DNA of 9,134 bases from Clostridia bacterium. GTDB lineage: Bacteria; Bacillota; Clostridia; Oscillospirales; CAG-272. Location: assembly GCA_900770605.1 (NCBI GenBank), contig CAAGKS010000113.1:1-9134 (forward strand), given 5' to 3'. The first letter of the stretch is position 1, and every line of letters begins with the position of its first letter. The notes below the pieces were generated by a model. That model was not told the origin of the DNA. It saw only the letters and a list, made by a program, of their open reading frames with translations, and did no database searches. Below are positions 1 through 6,323 of the stretch, in pieces. The translations under genes were made by a program, and so were the position numbers.

Positions 1-3
1 GCT

Positions 4-9
4 TGTCAA
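4..9 (-). promoter_or_regulatory. Possible -35 element of a leftward promoter truncated by the window edge
   Basis: Perfect TTGACA on the minus strand at 9-4, directly after the A-tract array. The matching -10 box would fall outside the window, so the promoter cannot be confirmed here. The simplest reading is a separate transcription unit starting just left of this window. Confidence 0.45.
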
Positions 10-13
10 TACC

Positions 14-66
14 TTTTTTGAAATTTTTTCTCATTTTTTTCGCTTTTTGTATTCTTTTGTTCCTTT
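14..66 (-). other. Phased A-tracts (predicted curved DNA) upstream of a promoter-like hexamer
   Basis: Read on the minus strand, runs of A lie at 58-55, 48-44, 40-34, 29-24 and 19-14, with a shorter run at 66-64. Their centres are about 9 to 10.5 bases apart, close to one helical turn, which is the classic pattern of intrinsically bent DNA. The stretch ends 4 bases before a TTGACA hexamer (9-4), so it also has the position and composition of an UP-element. No gene is seen in 1-148. Confidence 0.6.
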
Positions 67-148
67 GCACAAATAATATTACTATCATTTTTATTGAGGT
101 GGACAATGGTTACAATATTTTTCCCTGCTTTTTACCTTTTTTATCCAA

Positions 149-1390
149 TTAAAAGCCGAGAGTTGCGAGAAGCTGATATCTTATAGGATTTACGAACAGA
201 TAATCTCCCGATATAAGCAATATCGTATTATTATCAAGTCCATCAATCGCGATCTTAACAAAGGATTTAGGCGCAGACGCGAGCGATATATCGCACTCGG
301 GCATTTCCCCATTCTCATCGCACGGCAAAACGACCCTTTCTACCTTACAGCCGTTTTCCGCCAGCGCCGCGATATACTCCTTTGCAAGCTCTGCATTGGG
401 AAGGCACAGACGAACGCTTCTTTCCGTCTTACCTATTATCTCGAATATCGACTCACACACAGTTCTTACCGCCACAGGAGTATGCGTACTGTCCACAACG
501 ATGAGCGGTCTTAACGACACCACCTCTACCTTTGCAGGTATGCGAAGCTGCACGAGTCCGTCCGCAATGCTCTGGCGATCGATAGCAAATCCCTTTCTAA
601 TAAGCATCTCTATGACCTCAAGCGCGAGCACGGCGTTATACACCTGAAACTTTCCGCAAAGGCTGATGGAATAGTCCTCGCCCTTATAAGAAAACTCTGC
701 TCCGCCCAAGGAAAGTCTGCCGATCTGAAGCTCGGAGCGCGTAGGCAGGGTCAGACGACAGTTGATATCGTAACAGGTATCAAAAATTATCTTATACGCG
801 TCGCTATCCTGCGGAGCGCTGACTATCTCCTCAATTCCCCTACATATATAAGAGCGTATGCGCGAGATCTCGTGCGCGTCACCGCTCGGTATCGTACCGC
901 ATATTACTGCGGCGAACGGCGGAGGCAGGAGCATAGAAGAATCAGCGCCAAAGTGGTCGCTCTCAATAAAGCATACGTCGCAATGATGCTTAGAGAATAC
1001 AAGCAGAGCCACGCAAAGCAATATATCCGCAGAGCCGAACGACACCTCTGCCGTCTCGTCCGCTTCGCGACGGATCGCCTCGATCTCGGTCTTTACCTGC
1101 TGAGTAAGCTGACAAAACTCCTCAATGGACACAGGCTCTGCGCCAATACACACGTTCTCGCGGGGGTCTTCTCTGGCGGGCATACGTAAGCAGCCTACGT
1201 TATATCCCGACCTGCCGAGAACGGACATAAGCATTTCCGCGCACACCGTCTTACCGTTACTGCCAGCCAAGCGTATATATTTAATTCTGCGCTGAGGACT
1301 GCCAAGTCTGGCAAGAAGCTCAGCAAGATTTTTGGGATCCCCTGCCCCTTCGGACGAGCGGATAAACTTAACTGCGTTAAAATAAGTCAT
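149..1390 (-). CDS. Diverged FolC/Mur-ligase-fold protein (folylpolyglutamate synthase-like)
   Basis: Distant relative of folylpolyglutamate/dihydrofolate synthase, 413 residues, the normal FolC length. The layout follows FolC: an N-terminal stretch MTYFNAVKFI, then LAELLARLGSPQRRIKYI leading into a P-loop AGSNGKTV (42-49, Lys47 kept; FolC has GTNGKGS). A stretch near 66-88 follows where FolC has the SPHL...ER signature but this protein has MPAREDPRENV. CDVCFIESDHFGAD (137-150) replaces the glycine-rich EVGLGGRLD segment, and the usual carbamylated-lysine EKAGI segment appears as ICRGI (182-186). The C-terminal domain begins at about 290, with DSTHTP (300-305) for the family's DGAHNP. LLISGDYLFV near the end matches the FolC finish. 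The start at 1390 fits the family N-terminus, although its ribosome binding site is weak. It follows the methyltransferase by 24 bases. It may be a paralogue with another substrate or a non-catalytic protein; calling it FolC would overstate the evidence. Confidence 0.72.
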   Translation of the reverse strand: MTYFNAVKFIRSSEGAGDPKNLAELLARLGSPQRRIKYIRLAGSNGKTVCAEMLMSVLGRSGYNVGCLRMPAREDPRENVCIGAEPVSIEEFCQLTQQVKTEIEAIRREADETAEVSFGSADILLCVALLVFSKHHCDVCFIESDHFGADSSMLLPPPFAAVICGTIPSGDAHEISRIRSYICRGIEEIVSAPQDSDAYKIIFDTCYDINCRLTLPTRSELQIGRLSLGGAEFSYKGEDYSISLCGKFQVYNAVLALEVIEMLIRKGFAIDRQSIADGLVQLRIPAKVEVVSLRPLIVVDSTHTPVAVRTVCESIFEIIGKTERSVRLCLPNAELAKEYIAALAENGCKVERVVLPCDENGEMPECDISLASAPKSFVKIAIDGLDNNTILLISGDYLFVNPIRYQLLATLGF

Positions 1391-1414
1391 GACAAGCTCT
1401 TTACTCTTTAAAAA

Positions 1415-2605
1415 TCAGAAATGATACTTTTCGCCTTCTTCGCCGCCACACAAAAATCTCTTTGCATCGAGATACTCCTGCATTGCGCGCTTGGCGGCAG
1501 GAGAGGCGGGATCGAAATTCTTTTTTCTCACCGCGCGGAGCATAACGTTCTTCGGCGTTTCATCGGGATCTATAAGCTCAAGCGCCGCAGTTGAATAACC
1601 GCGCGCCTCAAGGCGCTTTAAGCGCAAGGCGTCGGTTGCGGCATCGCAAAGCTTCTGGCGAAGCATTGAGTAATCAGTTATAAACGACAGCGCGGTGCAA
1701 TCGATAGCGCCGTTGAGCTCGTGGTGACAGCACGGGGTGGACAAAATAACGTCCGCCTTCCACTCTGCCGCCTTTTCGAGCACGATGTCCGTTGCCACGT
1801 CACACGCGTGCAAAGATATCACGAGCGACGGAGCGACCTCGCTATGATAGTCCCTGATATCCGCGCACACGAATTCAAGCCCTTCAAATCCGAGTGACGC
1901 CGCCGCGTCGGAGCAATTCTTGACTACGTCGGATTTCAGATCGACGCCCGTCATTGACACCTTCATTCCCTTGACGTTTGCAAAGTAATGATACACAGCA
2001 AAAGAAAGATAGCTCTTTCCGCAGCACAGGTCGCATATACGAAGCTCGTCAGAGGCGAGCTTATCCTCTACGTCGCGCACAAGCTCAAGGAAGCGGTTTA
2101 TCTGACGGAATTTTGACTGCTTCTTATCATAGACGCGTCCGTTCTTATCCGCCACGCCCAAAAGCTGCAAGAAGGGCTCGCTTCCGTCAAGTATATATTT
2201 TTTAGAGCGGTTATTTCCCCGCTCGCCAAGCTCGACGCCGCGCGCTTGCGCCTGCTCTAATTTACGGTAAAGCTTCTCACCGCCGAGGAAAAGCTCCTTG
2301 CCCTTTGAGGACAGGCGATACTCGCACTCACCAAGCTGTGTGATGACGTTTATCTGCCCAAAGCCTGCGGCAAAGTCACAAAGCGCAGACACCTCTCCTG
2401 CGGAGAAATTCTTATGAGTTGCCTTATTGTCCGTATGGAACAGCTCTGCCTGCACACAGCGCTCAGCGCCGATAGTGCGCGTTGTGGCAACTACCTTTTG
2501 TATATACTTATCCTCAGATTTGGAAAAGACTGCTTTTTTAAGCAGTCCCTTCTCAGATGCGATTATAATCAGCTCACAAAGCTGCGAGCGAAATGATGAT
2601 CCCAT
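1415..2605 (-). CDS. Class I SAM-dependent methyltransferase, PF13679-like (substrate unknown)
   Basis: Predicted cytoplasmic methyltransferase of 396 residues. Residues about 1-170 have no recognised domain; they are mixed and rich in charged residues, with no membrane segment. The Rossmann-like domain begins near 188: SAM-binding motif DLCCGKSYLSFAVY (192-205), an acidic end of strand two at GVDLKSD (220-226), ADIRDY (248-253), then SLHACDVATD (264-273) and STPCCHHELN (289-298). The last two are characteristic of the Methyltransf_32 (PF13679) group rather than of DNA or rRNA m5C enzymes. DPDETPKNVMLRA (346-358) lies near the end. The ATG at 2605 lies 2 bases after the plsY stop, with AAGGAA inside the end of plsY serving as ribosome binding site, so translation is probably coupled. 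The link to plsY may be only operonic. The fold is secure, the substrate is not known to me, and no residue that would abolish SAM binding is missing. Confidence 0.85.
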   Translation of the reverse strand: MGSSFRSQLCELIIIASEKGLLKKAVFSKSEDKYIQKVVATTRTIGAERCVQAELFHTDNKATHKNFSAGEVSALCDFAAGFGQINVITQLGECEYRLSSKGKELFLGGEKLYRKLEQAQARGVELGERGNNRSKKYILDGSEPFLQLLGVADKNGRVYDKKQSKFRQINRFLELVRDVEDKLASDELRICDLCCGKSYLSFAVYHYFANVKGMKVSMTGVDLKSDVVKNCSDAAASLGFEGLEFVCADIRDYHSEVAPSLVISLHACDVATDIVLEKAAEWKADVILSTPCCHHELNGAIDCTALSFITDYSMLRQKLCDAATDALRLKRLEARGYSTAALELIDPDETPKNVMLRAVRKKNFDPASPAAKRAMQEYLDAKRFLCGGEEGEKYHF

Positions 2606-2607
2606 AA

Positions 2608-3342
2608 TTACTTTTCCTTCTTTGAAGATCCGTTCGCCTGAACGCTCTTTTTAAACGAAAATTTGTTCTCCGTACCATTGAGCAATCTCTTGATATTCTC
2701 AATATGCTTGAATACAACTATCAACGTTATAAACAATGCAAACACGATATAGGGGCAAACGCCGTTGAGCCACACGTCTATCTTATAAAGGATAGCGGGA
2801 TATACGAGCACGCACATTACCGAAGCGAGCGATATATATCTTGAAAGCGCAACTATTCCTATATAAAGCAGTATAAGGATAAGGAACACGAAGGGGTTAC
2901 ACATAAGTATGGTGATCGCGGTGGTAACAACTCCCTTTCCGCCCTTGAACTTATAAAACACAGGGAAAACGTGTCCGAGAACGCACGCGCAGCCTGCGAT
3001 ATATGCGCCAAGCTGTCCGAGAACTGCATAACCGACGAGCGCGGAAACTACCGCCTTCAAGGCGTCGCCAAGCAGGGTAAGTCCTGCCGCGCGGCTTCCG
3101 TAGGTTCGCATCATATTAGTCATTCCCGCGTTCTTACTTCCGAACGTACGGATATCCTGAGCATATTGCTTTTTGGATATAATGATCGCAAAGTTAAGGC
3201 TTCCGAGCAAATACGCTATCATCGCCACTGCTATGATACTGACGGTATATATTGCAAATATATGACCGTTTTCAAGCGTCTTTGCATTATCAGCAAAATA
3301 CTTCATTACAAAGCCATAGCTGAAAAAATCAGTAATACTCAT
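2608..3342 (-). CDS. plsY: Glycerol-3-phosphate acyltransferase PlsY
   Basis: Integral membrane enzyme that transfers an acyl group from acyl-phosphate (made by PlsX) to sn-glycerol-3-phosphate, forming lysophosphatidate, the first step of phospholipid synthesis. The 244-residue protein has all three PlsY motifs: GSKNAGMTNMMRTYG (68-82), GHVFPVFYKFKGGKG (123-137, glycerol-phosphate binding) and SRYISLAS (167-174). It also has the typical FKHIENIKRLLNGTE ending near 211-225. Compared with a usual PlsY of about 190-220 residues it carries roughly 40 extra residues before the first family helix (YLLGSLNFAI at 44-53) and a Lys/Ser-rich tail. The ATG at 3342 is preceded by TGAGGT about 7-8 bases upstream, which supports the longer start. 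It is first in its operon; the methyltransferase gene starts 2 bases after its stop. gpsA, a frequent plsY neighbour, is not seen. Confidence 0.95.
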   Translation of the reverse strand: MSITDFFSYGFVMKYFADNAKTLENGHIFAIYTVSIIAVAMIAYLLGSLNFAIIISKKQYAQDIRTFGSKNAGMTNMMRTYGSRAAGLTLLGDALKAVVSALVGYAVLGQLGAYIAGCACVLGHVFPVFYKFKGGKGVVTTAITILMCNPFVFLILILLYIGIVALSRYISLASVMCVLVYPAILYKIDVWLNGVCPYIVFALFITLIVVFKHIENIKRLLNGTENKFSFKKSVQANGSSKKEK

Positions 3343-3393
3343 TTATGATACCTCATTTTCAAAAATTGAAAAATTACGAATGTAATCAAAGCA

Positions 3394-3422
3394 ATTATAA
3401 CACACTCTTGCAAAATAATCAA
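3394..3422 (-). promoter_or_regulatory. Promoter of the plsY operon
   Basis: Minus strand TTGATT (3422-3417), a 17-base spacer, and TATAAT (3399-3394) preceded by TGT, so it also has an extended -10. The match to the vegetative sigma factor consensus is very good. The predicted start is near 3387, giving a leader of about 45 bases before the plsY ATG at 3342. The A+T-rich leader contains two weak inverted repeats (TTAC/GTAA, and TTTTCAA/TTGAAAA near the ribosome binding site); I do not regard these as a proven regulatory fold. Confidence 0.82.
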
Positions 3423-3461
3423 GAGGAAATATTATTTTACCCACAATTCGCAGGTATAGAT

Positions 3462-3492
3462 AAAAAACTCGGGCGGCAGAAGCCTGCCGCCC
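3462..3492 (-). terminator. Intrinsic terminator after the TVP38-family gene
   Basis: GC-rich perfect 9-base-pair stem: GGGCGGCAG (3492-3484), 4-base loop, CTGCCGCCC (3479-3471). It is followed after GAG by six T residues (3467-3462), all read on the minus strand. It starts 18 bases after the stop codon of the TVP38-family gene and closes this single-gene unit before the plsY promoter. Confidence 0.93.
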
Positions 3493-3510
3493 TTTGACAT
3501 TATCATTATA

Positions 3511-4275
3511 TTATTCCGAGCAGGACGTGTCCTCTCCCGAGGCATTCTTCTTGCTCTTGCCGTGTATGAAGAGATAAACGAGATATCCGCTTCCGCTTAC
3601 GATAGCGGTTATCACAAACGCCATCAGCGCGACCATAAATTTATTCTCTCCAAGCGCATCACCGCCGAACGTGGACATAATGACCGACGGAAAACGCGCG
3701 ACAGTAGTAAGCGCGATATACTTCGGTATGCTCATATTGGTAAGACCTATGACGTATGTGAGCATGTCCTTTGGCGTTCCCGGGATCAGAAACAGCAAAA
3801 AGACTGTGGCGTTACGCTTCTTTGGGTCGTTGATAATAGGAAGCTCGTCTATCTTCTCCTTGGGATATATAGACTCCACGAGAGAGCGCCCGAATCGTCT
3901 TGTGAGAACGATCGCCGTTATACTTCCAAGTAATATGCCTGCGGAGCAGATCACCGAGCCCATAACGCTTCCAAAGGCATAGCCCGATGCTATTTCCAAA
4001 AGCTCACCCGGGATAAACGCGACGACCACCTGCACAGCGCATATCAGCATCATCAGAACGGCTCCGAGAAAATAATTCTCATCTACCCACGCCTTGATAA
4101 CGTCAACGTCCGAAAACCTTGCGCGTATCCACAAAAATCCCACAACGGATAAGATGCAAAGCACGGCGGAAAATACCGCAAGGAGTCCTGCGGCGCGCTT
4201 CTTTGAATAATGCTTTACGTCACGCGGCTCGTTATCCTTAAAAAGCCTTCTGACTCTTTCTCTTTTCGACGCCAC
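3511..4275 (-). CDS. TVP38/TMEM64 family (DedA superfamily) membrane protein
   Basis: Polytopic membrane protein of the VTT/SNARE-associated superfamily (PF09335). Its exact substrate is unknown; relatives in the DedA branch act as lipid or undecaprenyl-phosphate transporters and scramblases. The 254-residue product has a basic cytoplasmic N-terminus (about 1-26), a first helix near 28-50, the family core with FIPGELLEIASGYAFG (87-102) and a glycine-spaced re-entrant region, then the signature LIPGTPKDMLTYVIGLT (163-179) and ARFPS (193-197), and a final helix before a Lys/Ser-rich tail. The frame extends upstream to an ATG at 4320, but this overlaps the -10 box, so the GTG at 4275 with GGGGAG 7 bases upstream is preferred. 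The gene stands alone between two terminators. It lies between wall-precursor genes and plsY, consistent with an envelope-lipid role, but that is inference. Confidence 0.85.
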   Translation of the reverse strand: MASKRERVRRLFKDNEPRDVKHYSKKRAAGLLAVFSAVLCILSVVGFLWIRARFSDVDVIKAWVDENYFLGAVLMMLICAVQVVVAFIPGELLEIASGYAFGSVMGSVICSAGILLGSITAIVLTRRFGRSLVESIYPKEKIDELPIINDPKKRNATVFLLFLIPGTPKDMLTYVIGLTNMSIPKYIALTTVARFPSVIMSTFGGDALGENKFMVALMAFVITAIVSGSGYLVYLFIHGKSKKNASGEDTSCSE

Positions 4276-4282
4276 GCTCTCA

Positions 4283-4288
4283 CTCCCC
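4283..4288 (-). promoter_or_regulatory. Ribosome binding site of the TVP38-family gene (decides a GTG start)
   Basis: GGGGAG on the minus strand, 7 bases before the GTG at 4275. No comparable site precedes the ATG at 4320, which in any case lies at or before the predicted transcription start. Confidence 0.8.
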
Positions 4289-4318
4289 TTTCCGTTGTGT
4301 TTTAGTACCAATATAATC

Positions 4319-4347
4319 ATTATACCACATTTCTCAAAAAAATAAAG
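4319..4347 (-). promoter_or_regulatory. Extended -10 promoter for the TVP38-family gene
   Basis: Minus strand TGG followed by TATAAT at 4324-4319: a perfect -10 hexamer with the TGn extension. A 17-base spacer places the -35 region at 4347-4342 (CTTTAT), which is a poor match to TTGACA, as expected when an extended -10 carries recognition. The -35 region falls in the foot of the upstream terminator. The predicted transcript starts near 4312 and gives a leader of roughly 37 bases to the GTG at 4275. Confidence 0.75.
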
Positions 4348-4370
4348 TGCTTTTCAAAAGAAAAGCACTT
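4332..4370 (-). terminator. Intrinsic terminator of the murF-ftsQ operon
   Basis: Perfect 11-base-pair stem, AAGTGCTTTTC (4370-4360) pairing with GAAAAGCACTT (4355-4345), with a 4-base TTTT loop (read on the minus strand). It is followed by TTTATTTTTTT-like sequence down to about 4336. The stem begins only 3 bases after the ftsQ stop codon. The stem is rather A+T-rich, but the long U-tract makes it a convincing Rho-independent terminator. Its downstream edge is also used as the upstream part of the next promoter. Confidence 0.88.
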
Positions 4371-4373
4371 ATT

Positions 4374-5165
4374 TTATTGATATTTAGGATTTACGAACAT
4401 AGTCTCGGGATTTGATACGTCAATATCCGCCCCCGCAAACTCCAAAAGATCTCCCGAGCTCAAAAGCTCTCCTATCACAAGGAGCTTCTCGCTTACGTTT
4501 GACATATCGCCGATATAGACGTTATAAATACCGTCTATAACGAGATATACGTTGAAACGGCTCTCGATATCAAGCGAGGTGATACGCGTCTTCAGGGGAT
4601 CGCTCTGGATCGCGCTTATCAGCTCAAGAGTTTTGATGACCTCAACGTCATCGTTTCCAAACTCGGGCACTGAGCCGCACATAAGCATTTTAAGATTTGG
4701 GAGAACGAGATAGGTCACGCCGCCCTGAACGAATTTATCGTTCTTTGGAGTTTCCTCGATGACCTTCAGCGTAGCGTCAAGCGCATAGTAGTCTCCCGAC
4801 ACCTGCATATACCATGATGCCGTGCGCTCTTCCACGCGGAAGATTATCTTACCCGTAAGCGTTCTTTCTATCTTGATATTTTGAATATAGGGAAACTGTT
4901 CAAGTATCCTCTGCTCTGCCGCATCAAGATCCGCCGCGTATATCCTGTCTCCGATATTTATACCCGAAGCGCCCGCAAGCGTTGACTTATCGTACTGAGT
5001 GATACCCGAAAGCTCAAAAGTCTTTACCTTCAAAAAAGATCTGATCACGAAAAAGGTGCTTGTAAAGCACAACAGTACCATAAGCACGGTAACGCCGACA
5101 AGAAGTATCTTTTTCTTGTCCTTTACGCGCAAACGCGAGCGCTTGACTTTCCCTTTCGTGTTCAT
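4374..5165 (-). CDS. ftsQ: Cell division protein FtsQ/DivIB (POTRA-domain bitopic protein)
   Basis: Divisome scaffold that interacts with FtsL and FtsB (DivIC) and controls septal synthesis. The 263-residue protein has a short basic cytoplasmic tail (many Lys/Arg in residues 1-19), one membrane helix at about 20-42, and an extracytoplasmic FtsQ-type POTRA domain at about 45-113. That domain includes VKTFELSGITQYDK, the GDRIYAADLDAAEQ stretch and the 'FPYIQNIKIERTLTGKIIFRV' region typical of the family. A DivIB-like beta domain follows and ends in NPETMFVNPKYQ. The ATG at 5165 has GAGGAG upstream, placed directly after the murG stop, so translation may be coupled. It is the last gene of the operon; a strong terminator follows its stop within a few bases. 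ftsZ or ftsA do not follow as they do in some clusters. Sequence identity in this family is low, so the call rests on architecture plus context. Confidence 0.92.
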   Translation of the reverse strand: MNTKGKVKRSRLRVKDKKKILLVGVTVLMVLLCFTSTFFVIRSFLKVKTFELSGITQYDKSTLAGASGINIGDRIYAADLDAAEQRILEQFPYIQNIKIERTLTGKIIFRVEERTASWYMQVSGDYYALDATLKVIEETPKNDKFVQGGVTYLVLPNLKMLMCGSVPEFGNDDVEVIKTLELISAIQSDPLKTRITSLDIESRFNVYLVIDGIYNVYIGDMSNVSEKLLVIGELLSSGDLLEFAGADIDVSNPETMFVNPKYQ

Positions 5166-5177
5166 ATTTTTCTCCTC

Positions 5178-6305
5178 TTATTTTACTTTACTCTTGTTCT
5201 CCACAAGCTCGCATATCTTTTGATAGATCTCCTCACTTACGTTGGGATTTGCAAGCTTTGATACCTCTTGGCGCATACGGCATCTGAGGTCCTCGTCCTT
5301 GTATATTTCTTCCACCACAGAGTTTATTCTCTCAAAGTCAAGCTCACTCTCGCGGATAACCACAGCCGCTCCTCTGTCTCCGAGCACCTTGGCGTTTTTA
5401 TACTGATGATCATCAGTCACGTTGGGAGACGGGATAAGGATAGCGGGCTTTTCCATCATAGCAAGCTCGGTGAGCGTCATAGCTCCCGCGCGGCAGATAA
5501 TAAGGTCAGCCGCCGACATATACGTTTTCATATCGTAAATGTATTCGTTGAGGTTAAGTCTTGAGCTCTTTTTAAGTCCAAAGCTCTCAAATCTCTCGAT
5601 AGCGTCGCTGTAATATATCTTTCCGCCGGCATGAAAATGCGCCACGTCAGCATTCTTTTCCACAAAGCCGCGCATAACGTCGATCGCCGCAAGATTTAAT
5701 CCCTCTGCTCCAAGACTGCCGCCGAAGGACAGTATAACGAACTTGATGCTATCGGGAATGCCCAGCGCCGCTCTCGCCTCTGCCCGTGTCATATCCGCGC
5801 GTGAAAATCTGACCGGATTTCCAACGTGTACAACTCTTTCCTTATGCTTGAGCTTTTGCGCGCTCTCCTCGAAGTTTGTAAGTATCAGATCCACCTTGCC
5901 GTCAAGCTTTCTTACCGCAAGTCCCGGGATCGAATTCGACTCGTGAACTACCGTAGGGATACCAAGCTCCGCCGCCGCTTTCAAGGTTGGCCAGCAAACG
6001 TATCCGCCCGTGCCGATAACGACGTCGGGACGAAAGCTCTTTACTATCTTCTTTGCCTTTGCAGGCGCGGTCATAATAAAATACGCCGTCTTTATATTTT
6101 TGGGGGAGAGTGAGCGAGATATTCCCTGTATCTTTATCGGGAAATATTCGTATCCCTCTTTCTCAACCAGCTTTTTCTCTATTCCGGTAGGCGTTCCAAC
6201 GTACGCGATCTCTGCGCTCGGATCGTGCGCCTTTATAATATCCGCAATGGCAAGCGCGGGATTTACGTGTCCACTCGTGCCACCGCCCGTAAGTAATACT
6301 CTCAT
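5178..6305 (-). CDS. murG: UDP-GlcNAc:MurNAc-pentapeptide-PP-undecaprenol GlcNAc transferase (MurG)
   Basis: Peripheral inner-leaflet GT-B glycosyltransferase (family GT28) that converts lipid I to lipid II. Length is 375 residues, typical of the family. The N-terminal glycine-rich loop LTGGGTSGHVNPALA starts at residue 5, with the conserved His at 13; the family form is GGTGGH, here with Ser in one position, a substitution that also occurs in Gram-positive homologues. Further motifs are VHESNSIPG (120-128), FGGSLGA (194-200), CRAGAMTLTELA (271-282) and the donor-binding DDHQYKNA (298-305). The ATG at 6305 follows ftsW by 18 bases and has AAGGAA about 7 bases upstream. ftsQ follows 12 bases after the stop. 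With mraY two genes upstream, the operon encodes both lipid-linked steps of precursor synthesis. No missing residue is seen. Confidence 0.97.
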   Translation of the reverse strand: MRVLLTGGGTSGHVNPALAIADIIKAHDPSAEIAYVGTPTGIEKKLVEKEGYEYFPIKIQGISRSLSPKNIKTAYFIMTAPAKAKKIVKSFRPDVVIGTGGYVCWPTLKAAAELGIPTVVHESNSIPGLAVRKLDGKVDLILTNFEESAQKLKHKERVVHVGNPVRFSRADMTRAEARAALGIPDSIKFVILSFGGSLGAEGLNLAAIDVMRGFVEKNADVAHFHAGGKIYYSDAIERFESFGLKKSSRLNLNEYIYDMKTYMSAADLIICRAGAMTLTELAMMEKPAILIPSPNVTDDHQYKNAKVLGDRGAAVVIRESELDFERINSVVEEIYKDEDLRCRMRQEVSKLANPNVSEEIYQKICELVENKSKVK

Positions 6306-6323
6306 CTGTATTTCCTTTGTTGT

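Noticed and set aside
60..148. Terminator after the FolC-like gene
   Set aside because: Only 4-5 base-pair TATTG/CAATA-type repeats with a large loop were found and no solid T-run follows in the right orientation. Termination may be weak, Rho-dependent or further left.
106..186. Short plus-strand frame (26 codons) beginning at an ATG preceded by GAGGTG
   Set aside because: The Shine-Dalgarno-like match is suggestive, but no promoter is visible. The frame ends inside the antisense FolC-like gene and the peptide has no recognisable feature, so chance is the simpler explanation.
3343..3393. Possible riboswitch or attenuator in the plsY leader
   Set aside because: The leader is only about 45 bases long, with two weak A+T-rich inverted repeats. 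That is too short for a known riboswitch class, and no terminator-like fold is present.
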